64,000 nucleotides of DNA from NCBI RefSeq assembly GCF_012102705.1, contig NZ_JAAVTA010000006.1, positions 78,132-142,131 on the forward strand, read 5' to 3'. Shown piece after piece: positions 1 to 7,700 of this stretch. Under the pieces are notes generated by a model that was not told the origin of the DNA, did no database searches, and saw only the letters and a list, made by a program, of their open reading frames with translations. The translations under genes were made by a program, and so were the position numbers. The stretch comes from Haematospirillum sp. H1815. Its GTDB lineage: Bacteria; Pseudomonadota; Alphaproteobacteria; Rhodospirillales; Rhodospirillaceae. Positions within the stretch are counted from its first letter, which is position 1; every line of letters starts with the position of its first letter.

Positions 1-220
1 CAAAGTGGAGTGTGCCCAGTGTGAAGGAAAGCAGGATGACATCACGCAACGCATTCAGCGGGATACGCAGAAAAGGAACGACCAAAAGGGCGACCAGGCC
101 AAAGCGCAGCGTGACCAGAAGGATGGGGGGGAAGTCTGCAAGTCCGGTTTTGACGGCAACAAAGTTCAGGCCCCACAAAACCTGAACCAACAGGGCAAGA
201 AAGATGTCAACAGGGCGCAC
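1..220 (-). CDS. EamA/DMT-family transporter, N-terminal part (runs off the window)
   Basis: The minus strand reads from a GTG at 220 without a stop to base 1, giving 73 residues that begin VRPVDIFLALLVQVLWGLNF. The sequence is strongly hydrophobic: a first membrane segment with the W-G-x-N-F motif near residues 7-21, a short polar link (VKTGLADFPP), then a second segment rich in Leu/Val. This is the typical start of the ten-helix drug/metabolite exporters (EamA family). A GGAG sits 8 bases before the GTG. It lies 38 bases downstream of the djlA-like gene on the same strand and may be co-transcribed with it. The substrate cannot be told from this fragment. Confidence 0.72.
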   Translation of the reverse strand, partial: MRPVDIFLALLVQVLWGLNFVAVKTGLADFPPILLVTLRFGLVALLVVPFLRIPLNALRDVILLSFTLGTLHF

Positions 221-258
221 GAAAAAACTCCGCAAAACGGGAATGTGGGATCTGGAGG

Positions 259-1020
259 TTAACGGCGCAGGCCACGATGGCGGGCAATCTCATCCCATGC
301 TGCGTTGATGGATGCCATGCGTACACCGGCTGCGGCTATATCAGCCGGGCTTGCACCCTGTGCCGTCAGGGCATCGGGATGATTTGTGCGCAGCAGGGCT
401 CGGTAGGCCTTGCGCACCGTGTCATCATCGTCGTTATCTCGGACGCCAAGCGTGGAATAGGCTTCATGTAGCCCCATTCCAGTACCGCCGGGCATCGTGC
501 CGGGCCGACGTCCCAAGGCAGCTGCCATTGTGTCCAGTGCTTCCTGAACCGTGGCTGAAGGTTTTCCTTCGCAGGCTGAAAAAGCACCCAAAGCGGCAAG
601 AAGGGCATCGGCCCTGTCGGGGTCGTTGTCCAGAAGAACAGCCAGTCCCCGCAGCAGGGGGAGTGGAAGCTCGGGCATATCATAGCCCCGGGTGAACAGG
701 GCAAGGGCGGTTTCTCTGTCCTGAGGTGCCAAGGACAGGACCCGGAACAAGGCTGTTTGCCCCCGGTCGGGGTCCCAGCCAGACAATCTGGCCAGATGAC
801 CGGACAGGATCAGCAGGGCCGCTGACAGGGCGGTGTCGGTTGTCCCCGCCTGGAACTGGCGCAGGGATACTTCGGCAATGCGGAAGAATCCCAGAGGATC
901 AAAGGTACGGAAGACGCCTTGGCGATCCCAGAAAAAGTGGCCAAAAGACGCCCCCAGGAGAGCGCCAAGCGGTCCCCCGGTCATCAGTCCCGCCATTCCA
1001 CCGAATACCTTGCCCCACAT
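259..1020 (-). CDS. djlA: DjlA-like membrane-anchored DnaJ co-chaperone (TerB + J domain)
   Basis: The 253-residue protein has three parts. Residues 1-31 are a glycine-rich hydrophobic segment starting MWGKVFGGMAGLMTGG, matching the unusual dimerising membrane anchor of DjlA. Residues about 45-155 form an all-helical TerB-like region. Residues about 188-250 form a C-terminal J domain with the intact HPD tripeptide (RTNHPDALT) that stimulates DnaK ATPase. The frame is open further upstream to 1467, but that part overlaps the divergent proX gene and is low quality. ATG 1020 is preferred because the anchor motif begins there and TGGAG precedes it; ATG 1038 or 1053 are alternatives. It probably acts at the inner membrane facing the cytoplasm. 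Confidence 0.8.
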   Translation of the reverse strand: MWGKVFGGMAGLMTGGPLGALLGASFGHFFWDRQGVFRTFDPLGFFRIAEVSLRQFQAGTTDTALSAALLILSGHLARLSGWDPDRGQTALFRVLSLAPQDRETALALFTRGYDMPELPLPLLRGLAVLLDNDPDRADALLAALGAFSACEGKPSATVQEALDTMAAALGRRPGTMPGGTGMGLHEAYSTLGVRDNDDDDTVRKAYRALLRTNHPDALTAQGASPADIAAAGVRMASINAAWDEIARHRGLRR

Positions 1021-1067
1021 TGCTCCAGTCCATCGCATGCGCCCGGTCACCATGTCGCTTGACCGGC

Positions 1068-1085
1068 GTGCCGTCAAGACGGCAC
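1068..1085. promoter_or_regulatory. 18-bp perfect inverted repeat between divergent genes
   Basis: GTGCCGTC-AA-GACGGCAC is a perfect dyad in the roughly 100-bp gap between the divergent djlA-like and proX genes. It could be an operator, or an RNA hairpin in either leader. On the plus strand it is followed by a T-rich stretch (ATTTTTCTTTT), so it also resembles an intrinsic terminator, although no plus-strand gene is seen upstream. Confidence 0.4.
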
Positions 1086-1138
1086 GATTTTTCTTTTGTG
1101 CAGGGCAGGTAGCATTTTTTGTCAGTGCTGGAGGTTTT

Positions 1139-1684
1139 ATGACATCTTTTATATCCCGGGCGGAGCTGTTTACCTTTCTGAACCACCTTGGAATCAAGAC
1201 CATAACCCGGGAGCATGTCCCGGTCTTTACCGTGGAGGACGGGGCTGAATGCTGGGCTGATATCCCCGGCGTGCATTGCAAGAACCTGTTCCTGCGGGAT
1301 GCTGGCCGCCAGAACTGGCTTCTGGTTGCCCCGGTACAGCGCCGGATTGATCTGAAGACCTTGCCTGATCGCATTGGGTCACGGCGGTTGTCGTTTGGTT
1401 CAGCCGATCGTTTGTGGGCAACCCTTGGGGTGCGCCCGGGGTCGGTTACGCCGTTTGCCCTTCTCAATGATCGTCAGGAGCAATCCGTGCGTGTGGTTCT
1501 GGATGCCTGGATGATGCAGCAACCCCTGCTGAACTTTCATCCCCTGGAAAATACGGCGACAACGACCATTGCGGCATCGGACCTTCGCCGTTTTCTGGAG
1601 GCCTGCGGACACGTGGTGTCGCTGGCTGTGCTGGATCCAGAGGCCGTTAACCCCGTCAGCGTGCCGGCCTGCAATACGATCTAG
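1139..1684 (+). CDS. proX: ProX/YbaK-type aminoacyl-tRNA deacylase (Ala-tRNA(Pro) editing)
   Basis: A 181-residue single-domain YbaK/ProRS-editing protein. These free-standing enzymes hydrolyse mischarged aminoacyl-tRNA(Pro) in trans. The family pattern is clear: [22 protein letters not shown] followed by FALLND in the second half, the stretch that forms the substrate pocket of PrdX/ProX proteins. The ATG at 1139 has GGAGG four bases upstream; the frame is open further 5' but overlaps djlA. The stop shares the tetranucleotide CTAG (1681-1684) with the stop of the convergent queF gene, so the two transcripts overlap tail to tail. Confidence 0.85.
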   Translation: MTSFISRAELFTFLNHLGIKTITREHVPVFTVEDGAECWADIPGVHCKNLFLRDAGRQNWLLVAPVQRRIDLKTLPDRIGSRRLSFGSADRLWATLGVRPGSVTPFALLNDRQEQSVRVVLDAWMMQQPLLNFHPLENTATTTIAASDLRRFLEACGHVVSLAVLDPEAVNPVSVPACNTI

Positions 1685-2145
1685 CCCCGCCCGCGGTATG
1701 GAGGCACGCCCTGATCCGGAAGCCAGACTCCGTCAGGCACCGGACCGGTCTGATAAAAGACGTCAATCGGGATTCCTCCACGCGGGTACCAGTACCCCCC
1801 GATCCGCAGCCATACCGGCTTCAGGGCTTCGGCAAGACGTTTCCCGATGTAGACGGTGCAGTCTTCATGAAAGGCCCCGTGATTGCGGAATGACCCGAGG
1901 AACAGCTTCAGGCTCTTGGACTCAACCAAGGTGGCGCCGGGTACATAGTCGATGACCAGGTGGGCAAAGTCCGGCTGTCCGGTGACCGGGCACAGGCTGG
2001 TAAATTCCGGTGCAGCAAAGCGTGCGACATACAGCGTGCCCGGATGCGGGTTGGGCACGGTCTCAAGGGTGGCTGCTTCCGGAGAGGAGGGCAGGGCAGA
2101 CGCGTGGCCAAGCTGGGTCAGGCCCGAGGGGTCGCTGTTGGTCAT
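1681..2145 (-). CDS. queF: NADPH-dependent 7-cyano-7-deazaguanine reductase QueF
   Basis: QueF reduces preQ0 to preQ1 with NADPH, a step in queuosine biosynthesis. The 154-residue length fits the short unimodular (type I) form. The nucleophilic cysteine is C52 in [13 protein letters not shown] and the acid is D59. The QueF signature E-S-K-S-L-K starts at E75, and FHEDC is also present. It is the third gene of queA-tgt-queF; its ATG overlaps the tgt stop in an ATGA arrangement, indicating translational coupling. Confidence 0.95.
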   Translation of the reverse strand: MTNSDPSGLTQLGHASALPSSPEAATLETVPNPHPGTLYVARFAAPEFTSLCPVTGQPDFAHLVIDYVPGATLVESKSLKLFLGSFRNHGAFHEDCTVYIGKRLAEALKPVWLRIGGYWYPRGGIPIDVFYQTGPVPDGVWLPDQGVPPYRGRG

Positions 2146-3287
2146 TCCGGTTTCTCCACCGTCAGGGGTTCGATATCGCCAAGCGCCTGGCTTGCTTCAA
2201 ACTGTGTCCTGTACTGCGACAGGGTTCCTTGCCCGATAGCCGAGCGAAGATCCTTCATGATATCCTGATAGTGCTGGATGTTATGCCATGTCAGCAGCAT
2301 CGGCCCCAGCATTTCCCCGGCCCGGATCAGATGGTGCAGATAAGCGCGCGTGTACTGGCGACATGCCGGGCAGGGGCAGGTTTCCTCCAGCGGTCGCGGG
2401 TCGTCCTGGTGACGGGCATTGCGCAGGTTGACCGTGCCGCGGCGGGTGAAGGCCTGGGCCGTGCGCCCCGACCGGGTGGGCATCACGCAGTCAAACATGT
2501 CGATGCCACGGGCCACGGCACCAACCATATCGGAGGGTTTTCCCACCCCCATCAGATAGCGCGGCTTGCCGACCGGCATGTCGGGTACCGTGCTGTCAAG
2601 GGTCTGGAACATCAGTTCCTGTCCTTCCCCGACGGCCAAGCCCCCGACGGCATAGCCCTCGAAATCAATGTCCCGCAGCCGGGCCATGCTTTCCGCCCGC
2701 AGGTCAGGGAAGACGCTGCCTTGTACAATGCCGAACTGGCCATAGCCTTCACGCGGGACAAAGGCATTACGCGAGCGTACAGCCCACCGCATGGACAGCC
2801 GCATTGAATGGGCAGCTGTTTTCTTGTCCACAGGCCAAGGGGTGCATTCATCGAAGGCCATGGTTACCGTGGCATCCAGTTTGTACTGGATATCGGTGGA
2901 GTATTCCGGGGTCAGCGTCCATGACGACCCGTCAATATGGCTGCGGAAGGTGACGCCATCTTCTGTCATCTTGCGCAGCTTGGCCAGGCTCATGACCTGG
3001 AATCCGCCGGAATCCGTCAGGATCGGGCCGGGCCAGTTCATCATCCGGTGCAATCCCCCCAAGGCCTGCACCCGATCGGCCCCGGGCCGCAGCATCAGGT
3101 GATAGGTATTGCCCAGAATCATCTGCGCCCCCGTGGACGCAACGCTTTCAGGCAGCATGCCCTTGACCGTTCCGGCTGTGCCAACCGGCATGAAGGTGGG
3201 TGTATCCACGGGGCCGTGTGCGGTTTCAATGCGCCCCAGGCGGGCAGCGCCGTCTGTTTTCAGAACAGAGAAGGAGAAAGCCGTCAT
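2142..3287 (-). CDS. tgt: Queuine/preQ1 tRNA-guanine transglycosylase
   Basis: Tgt exchanges guanine 34 of GUN-anticodon tRNAs for preQ1. The 381 residues show the expected landmarks: D92 in ILTDSGGFQ (base recognition/acid), the nucleophile D266 in [13 protein letters not shown], and the zinc site C304-x-C306-x2-C309 with H335, at the same spacing as the Zymomonas enzyme. The start [10 protein letters not shown] was chosen because its ATG overlaps the queA stop by one base (TGATG); upstream in-frame sequence belongs to queA. It is the middle gene of the queuosine operon. Confidence 0.96.
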   Translation of the reverse strand: MTAFSFSVLKTDGAARLGRIETAHGPVDTPTFMPVGTAGTVKGMLPESVASTGAQMILGNTYHLMLRPGADRVQALGGLHRMMNWPGPILTDSGGFQVMSLAKLRKMTEDGVTFRSHIDGSSWTLTPEYSTDIQYKLDATVTMAFDECTPWPVDKKTAAHSMRLSMRWAVRSRNAFVPREGYGQFGIVQGSVFPDLRAESMARLRDIDFEGYAVGGLAVGEGQELMFQTLDSTVPDMPVGKPRYLMGVGKPSDMVGAVARGIDMFDCVMPTRSGRTAQAFTRRGTVNLRNARHQDDPRPLEETCPCPACRQYTRAYLHHLIRAGEMLGPMLLTWHNIQHYQDIMKDLRSAIGQGTLSQYRTQFEASQALGDIEPLTVEKPE

Positions 3288-4348
3288 CAACAGGAATCCT
3301 TGCACCGCAACAGCGACCCGTCGCCGTAGGAATAAAACCGGTATCCGGTCTTTATAGCGTGGGCATAGGCCGCGTGCATCGTGTCCAGGCCGGCCATGGC
3401 ACAGACAAGCATGAACAGGGTGGAACGCGGCAGATGGAAGTTGGTAACCAGAAGATCGGCGATCCGGAATTGATAGCCGGGTGTGATAAAAATAGAGGTG
3501 GAACCGGACCACGCCGACAGGGAGCCATCGGGTGCAGCCGCACTTTCCAGCAAGCGCAGCGATGTTGTGCCAACGCAGACGACCCGTCCGCCCTGTTCCC
3601 GGGCTTGTGTGATGGCCCGGGCAGCTTCGGCTGAAATGTCCCCTGTTTCGGCATGCATGCGGTGATCACGGGTGTCTTCGGCCTTTACGGGTAGAAAGGT
3701 GCCGGCACCGACATGCAGGGTGACGTGTACCCGACGAATCCCCCGGCCATCAATGGCTCCCAGCAGTTCCGGCGTGAAGTGGAGACCGGCCGTGGGGGCA
3801 GCAACAGCGCCATCGCGGGAGGCATAAACCGTCTGGTAGTCCTGCCGGTCGCGGGCGTCATCTTTCCGTCCCATGTAGGGGGGGAGGGGAATATGGCCGT
3901 GACGCTCCAGTGCGGCCATCAGATCAGCCCCGCTGCGGTCAAAGCGCAGGACGATCTCGCCCCCTTCCTGCCTGTCTTCGACACGGGCCGTAAAGTCTCT
4001 ATCTGCTGACAGGACAACGGTTTGTCCGGGAGACAGCTTGCGGGCGCCCTTTGCAAAGGCGGCCCAGGTGTCTGACCCCAAGCACTGATGAAGGGTGATG
4101 TCCACGCCGGCCGGCTGACCGCCGGGATGGATGGCAGGCCGCAGCCCGGACAGGCGGGCTGGAATGACGCGGGTATCATTGAACACCATCACATCGCCCG
4201 GTTCCAGAAGGCCGGGAAGGTCCAGCATGGTCCGGTCGTGCAGGCCATCGGGTGCCACATCCAGAAGCCGGGCGCTGTGGCGTGGTGACACGGGGCGCGT
4301 GGCAATCTGTTCCCGTGGCAGATCAAAGTCAAAGGCATCAACCCGCAT
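3287..4348 (-). CDS. queA: S-adenosylmethionine:tRNA ribosyltransferase-isomerase QueA
   Basis: QueA transfers the ribosyl group of S-adenosylmethionine to preQ1 on tRNA, making epoxyqueuosine. The 353-residue product begins [11 protein letters not shown] and carries the QueA hallmarks [55 protein letters not shown] and the C-terminal [17 protein letters not shown]. It is the first gene of queA-tgt-queF. The in-frame ATG at 4423 would add 25 unlike-family residues and was not used. The final enzyme of the pathway (QueG or QueH) is not in this window. Confidence 0.95.
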   Translation of the reverse strand: MRVDAFDFDLPREQIATRPVSPRHSARLLDVAPDGLHDRTMLDLPGLLEPGDVMVFNDTRVIPARLSGLRPAIHPGGQPAGVDITLHQCLGSDTWAAFAKGARKLSPGQTVVLSADRDFTARVEDRQEGGEIVLRFDRSGADLMAALERHGHIPLPPYMGRKDDARDRQDYQTVYASRDGAVAAPTAGLHFTPELLGAIDGRGIRRVHVTLHVGAGTFLPVKAEDTRDHRMHAETGDISAEAARAITQAREQGGRVVCVGTTSLRLLESAAAPDGSLSAWSGSTSIFITPGYQFRIADLLVTNFHLPRSTLFMLVCAMAGLDTMHAAYAHAIKTGYRFYSYGDGSLLRCKDSC

Positions 4349-4440
4349 CGGTTGCCGTATCCTGTTTCCGTTTGCAGGCAAGAAAAGAAGGGAGGGTATG
4401 CCTTGCCCTGTCCCTGTGAGCAAGAGGGAAATCTGCCTGG

Positions 4441-4467
4441 TCCATAGTTTGGCTCCAAGGATGTCAA
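4441..4467 (-). promoter_or_regulatory. Candidate promoter for queA-tgt-queF
   Basis: Reading the minus strand, TTGACA (4467-4462) is followed after 15 bases by TATGGA (4446-4441). The -35 element is perfect but the spacer is two bases short, so the call is tentative. No preQ1 riboswitch-like fold was recognised in the leader between here and 4348. Confidence 0.35.
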
Positions 4468-4661
4468 TTTAGGATTGTGGGATCCGGGAGCGAGAAGCGT
4501 ATGGGTAGAAAGTAATTCCAGGCAGAGACTGTTGTTAATGTGAGTTCATCTGCTGTCTAGTCTTGTCATATTGATCTTTACATGAATATTCATAGTTAAA
4601 AAGTATCCATATAATACCGTGCATTATAATTAATGATCTGATTCATAATGTAGTTTTATTG

Positions 4662-4690
4662 TTGACGTTTTCATTGATCTTCAATGCAAT
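4662..4690 (+). promoter_or_regulatory. Candidate promoter with embedded operator for RTX protein A1
   Basis: TTGACG (4662-4667) and TGCAAT (4685-4690) are separated by 17 bases. A perfect dyad CATTGA-TCT-TCAATG (4672-4686) fills the spacer and touches the -10, the position of a repressor site. Transcription would start near 4697, leaving a leader of about 28 bases with a strong GGGGGAG ribosome site before ATG 4725. The upstream stretch 4490-4660 is very AT-rich and holds two TATAAT hexamers that could be further -10 elements. Confidence 0.45.
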
Positions 4691-4724
4691 TGAATGGTTA
4701 TTTTCACAGCCTGCGGGGGAGCAG

Positions 4725-7700
4725 ATGTCTGTCGAAAGAGAATACCAGCCTACCGATATGGGTGTTAGCCGTGCGGTTATTGGCACACGCGGCAATGACG
4801 AAATCATCGGAACAGACCGCCGTGATCGTATGATTGGCGATGATGGCGATGACCGTCTGTTCGGTCGGGACGGCGATGACCTCCTGATTGGTGCGGATGG
4901 CGATGACTACCTTGATGGCGGTGATGGTGCTGACAGACTTGTGGGCAATGGGGGTGCCGATACGTTTGTTTTCCGCGAACTGGCATCTGACAAGCGCGAC
5001 ATGATTGTCGACTTCAAAAGTGCTGAAGGCGATAAAATTGATGTGTCGGTAATCAGTGAGCATATGATCCAAGCTGGGCTTCCGTCGCTTCGATTCAGTG
5101 GGCAGGAGCCGTCTCCCTATTCTGTCTGGTACCGCGGTGGGCCGGGTGAGCATGGCGTGACGCTGGTTGTGGACGTAGATGGTGATGTATCACCAGATCG
5201 TGTTGTCTGGTTGAGAAGTGCGTCCTCTCTTTCCAGTCAAGACCTTGTTCTTACCGGACCACAAAGAAAGGTTCCTGATTCCTCGGTACAGGAAGGGACG
5301 GATTATAATGATCGCTTGGTTGCCGGTTTCGGTCCTGACCACATGGACGGTCGGGGTGGTGAGGATGCCATCGATTACCGGGATGCCCTGTTACCCGTCA
5401 ATGTGGCTCTTGCGGGATCCCAAAACGCAACGGTTTTTGTGGATGGCCGCGAAGAAGATACTGTCGTCAATATTGAGCATGCTTTTGGTGGTTTTGGTGA
5501 TGACTGGTTGGCTGGGGACGATGGCAGTAACATTCTGTCCGGTCGTTCTGGTTCCGATATTCTGGTCGGTGGTCCAGGTGCGGATACCCTGAACGGTGGT
5601 CTTGGTGCGGACCGTTTTCTGTACATGGATTCTGTGGAAACCCATGGTGACCTGATTGTCGACTTCAATCGGTCCCAAGGGGATGTGGTTGATGTTTCAT
5701 CGATCGATGCCAATGTTCATGAACCCGGGCGTCAGGAATTTGTGTTTTCCGGGCAGTTGCCCCAAGCGAATTCCATTTGGTACCGGATCTTTATCGATGG
5801 TGATGATACTGTTCACGTTCAGGGTGATGTGGATGGTGACCCTGAAACCCCGGAAATTGATATTGCTATGGAAGGGGTGACAAGTGTCAATGCCCGTGAT
5901 CTGGGCCTGTTGACAGTCATCCGCGGAAATGCTGTCGATTTCTCGGCCCATATCCAGCCGACAGCGGTCAACCTGGATCAATTGGCTTTCCAGGGTGTCA
6001 GTTCGGTGGTTGGTGCCCTGAACGCCTGGAACAGGATACAGGGCTCCGACAGTGTCACCGGGGCATTTGTCGGGGGTGACAAGGGGAATAACATTGTTGG
6101 TGCCAGTGGCGATGATACCCTGCGCGGGGGGCGCGGTAATGACAGCCTGCACGGAGAAGGCGGCCGCGATATCCTGGATGGCGGGGATGGTGATGACTTC
6201 CTCAGGGGAGGATCCGGGGCTGATATTCTGACCGGTGGTCCGGGGATGGACCGGTTCCATTATCGGACTTCTGCCGAAGTGCAGGGTGACGTTATCAGCG
6301 ACTTCAACCGCGATCAGGGTGACTGGGTTGACCTTTATCGCATTGATGCCAACACGCACGTGGATGGGTGGCAGCTGTTCACATTCAGTGGCGAAGAACC
6401 ACGTCCCCATGCCTTGTGGTCCGGGCCTGATCCAGATGGGTCAGGTGTGCGACTTTATGGAGATACGGACGGGAATCCTGAAACAGTTGAGGTTGATCTC
6501 CAGTTTCTGGGTATCGAGGTCCTTGATGCCTCGGATGTTCAGTTGCCTGTCAGCAGGGATGGCACCCTGGATTTTTCAGACCTGATTCACTACGACCTGG
6601 TAAACCTGCATGAACATCATCCCTTCCTTCAGGTTATGGGGCCAAGGTCTGTTTCCTCAACGCTGCTGGGTGGCAGTGGTGCCAATGTCCTGATTGGCGG
6701 CCTGGAGGATGACTCGGTTATCGGGGATGAGGGGAATGACACGCTGTACGGCATGGAAGGTGATGATCATGTCAACGGCGGAGCCGGCGATGATTATCTC
6801 GATGGTGGGGAAGGTGACGACCTTGTCACGGGGGGCTTGGGTGCGGACAAGATGACCGGAGGGCGCGGAGCCGATCGTTTCGTCTACAGCAGTGTCGAGG
6901 AAGCTCAGGGTGATGTGATCACGGATTTCAATATGCTGGAAGGGGACTGGATTGACCTGACCAGGGTTGATGCGGGAAGCTCATCGGACGAGCCTTCATG
7001 GAGTGGTTTTGTTTTTGCTGGTACCACGCCGCAGGCTCATGCGCTCTGGTCCCGTTTTGACCGGGAACGGTTTGGGACGGAGCTGCTGGGTGATACGGAT
7101 GGTAATCCTGAAACAGCAGAGATTTCCATCTATCTCAAGGGCACCGAGTTCTTTGGCCCCGAGGCGCTCCAGCTTCCCTCCCTTGCGGGGGATACTGTCG
7201 ATTTCTCGGCCACAACAAAGCATACCTATATCCATCTTGATTACTACAACGGCATGAATCATGTGCGTGGCCCCCTTGATGTCGCGACAGAGATTCATGG
7301 AAATACCGACGCCAATACCCTGTCCGGCGGAGACAGGGGTGATACGCTGTCGGGGCATGACGGTGATGACACCCTGATCGGTGGGGGTGGGGATGACCAG
7401 CTCTACGGCGAAAGGGGAGATGATGTTTTGCGCGGTGGAGATGGTCGTGATGTGCTGGAGGGTGGTCCCGGTGCCGACACGCTGAGCGGTGGTACGGAAG
7501 CTGATCGTTTCCGCTACACATTGGCCAGTCATACTGTTGACGACGTGATCCTTGACTTCAATCGGGATGAAGGGGACTGGCTTGACCTGCACCAGGTTGA
7601 TGCCAACATTTACGAAGCGGGATGGCAGGTCATGTCCTTTGGTGGTGCAAAGGCAGCGCGCCATTCACTGTGGTTCAAACCGGGGGAAGACGGGAACAGT

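Noticed and set aside
5..262. Plus-strand frame of 85 codons at the window start
   Set aside because: Very polar Gln/Lys-rich translation; it is the complement of a clear membrane transporter on the minus strand.
4349..4661. preQ1 riboswitch upstream of queA
   Set aside because: No preQ1-I or preQ1-II like stem plus A-rich tail was recognised in the leader.
4672..4686. FNR-like site in front of RTX protein A1
   Set aside because: TTGATCTTCAATG lacks the TTGAT-N4-ATCAA arrangement; it is better described as a separate dyad.
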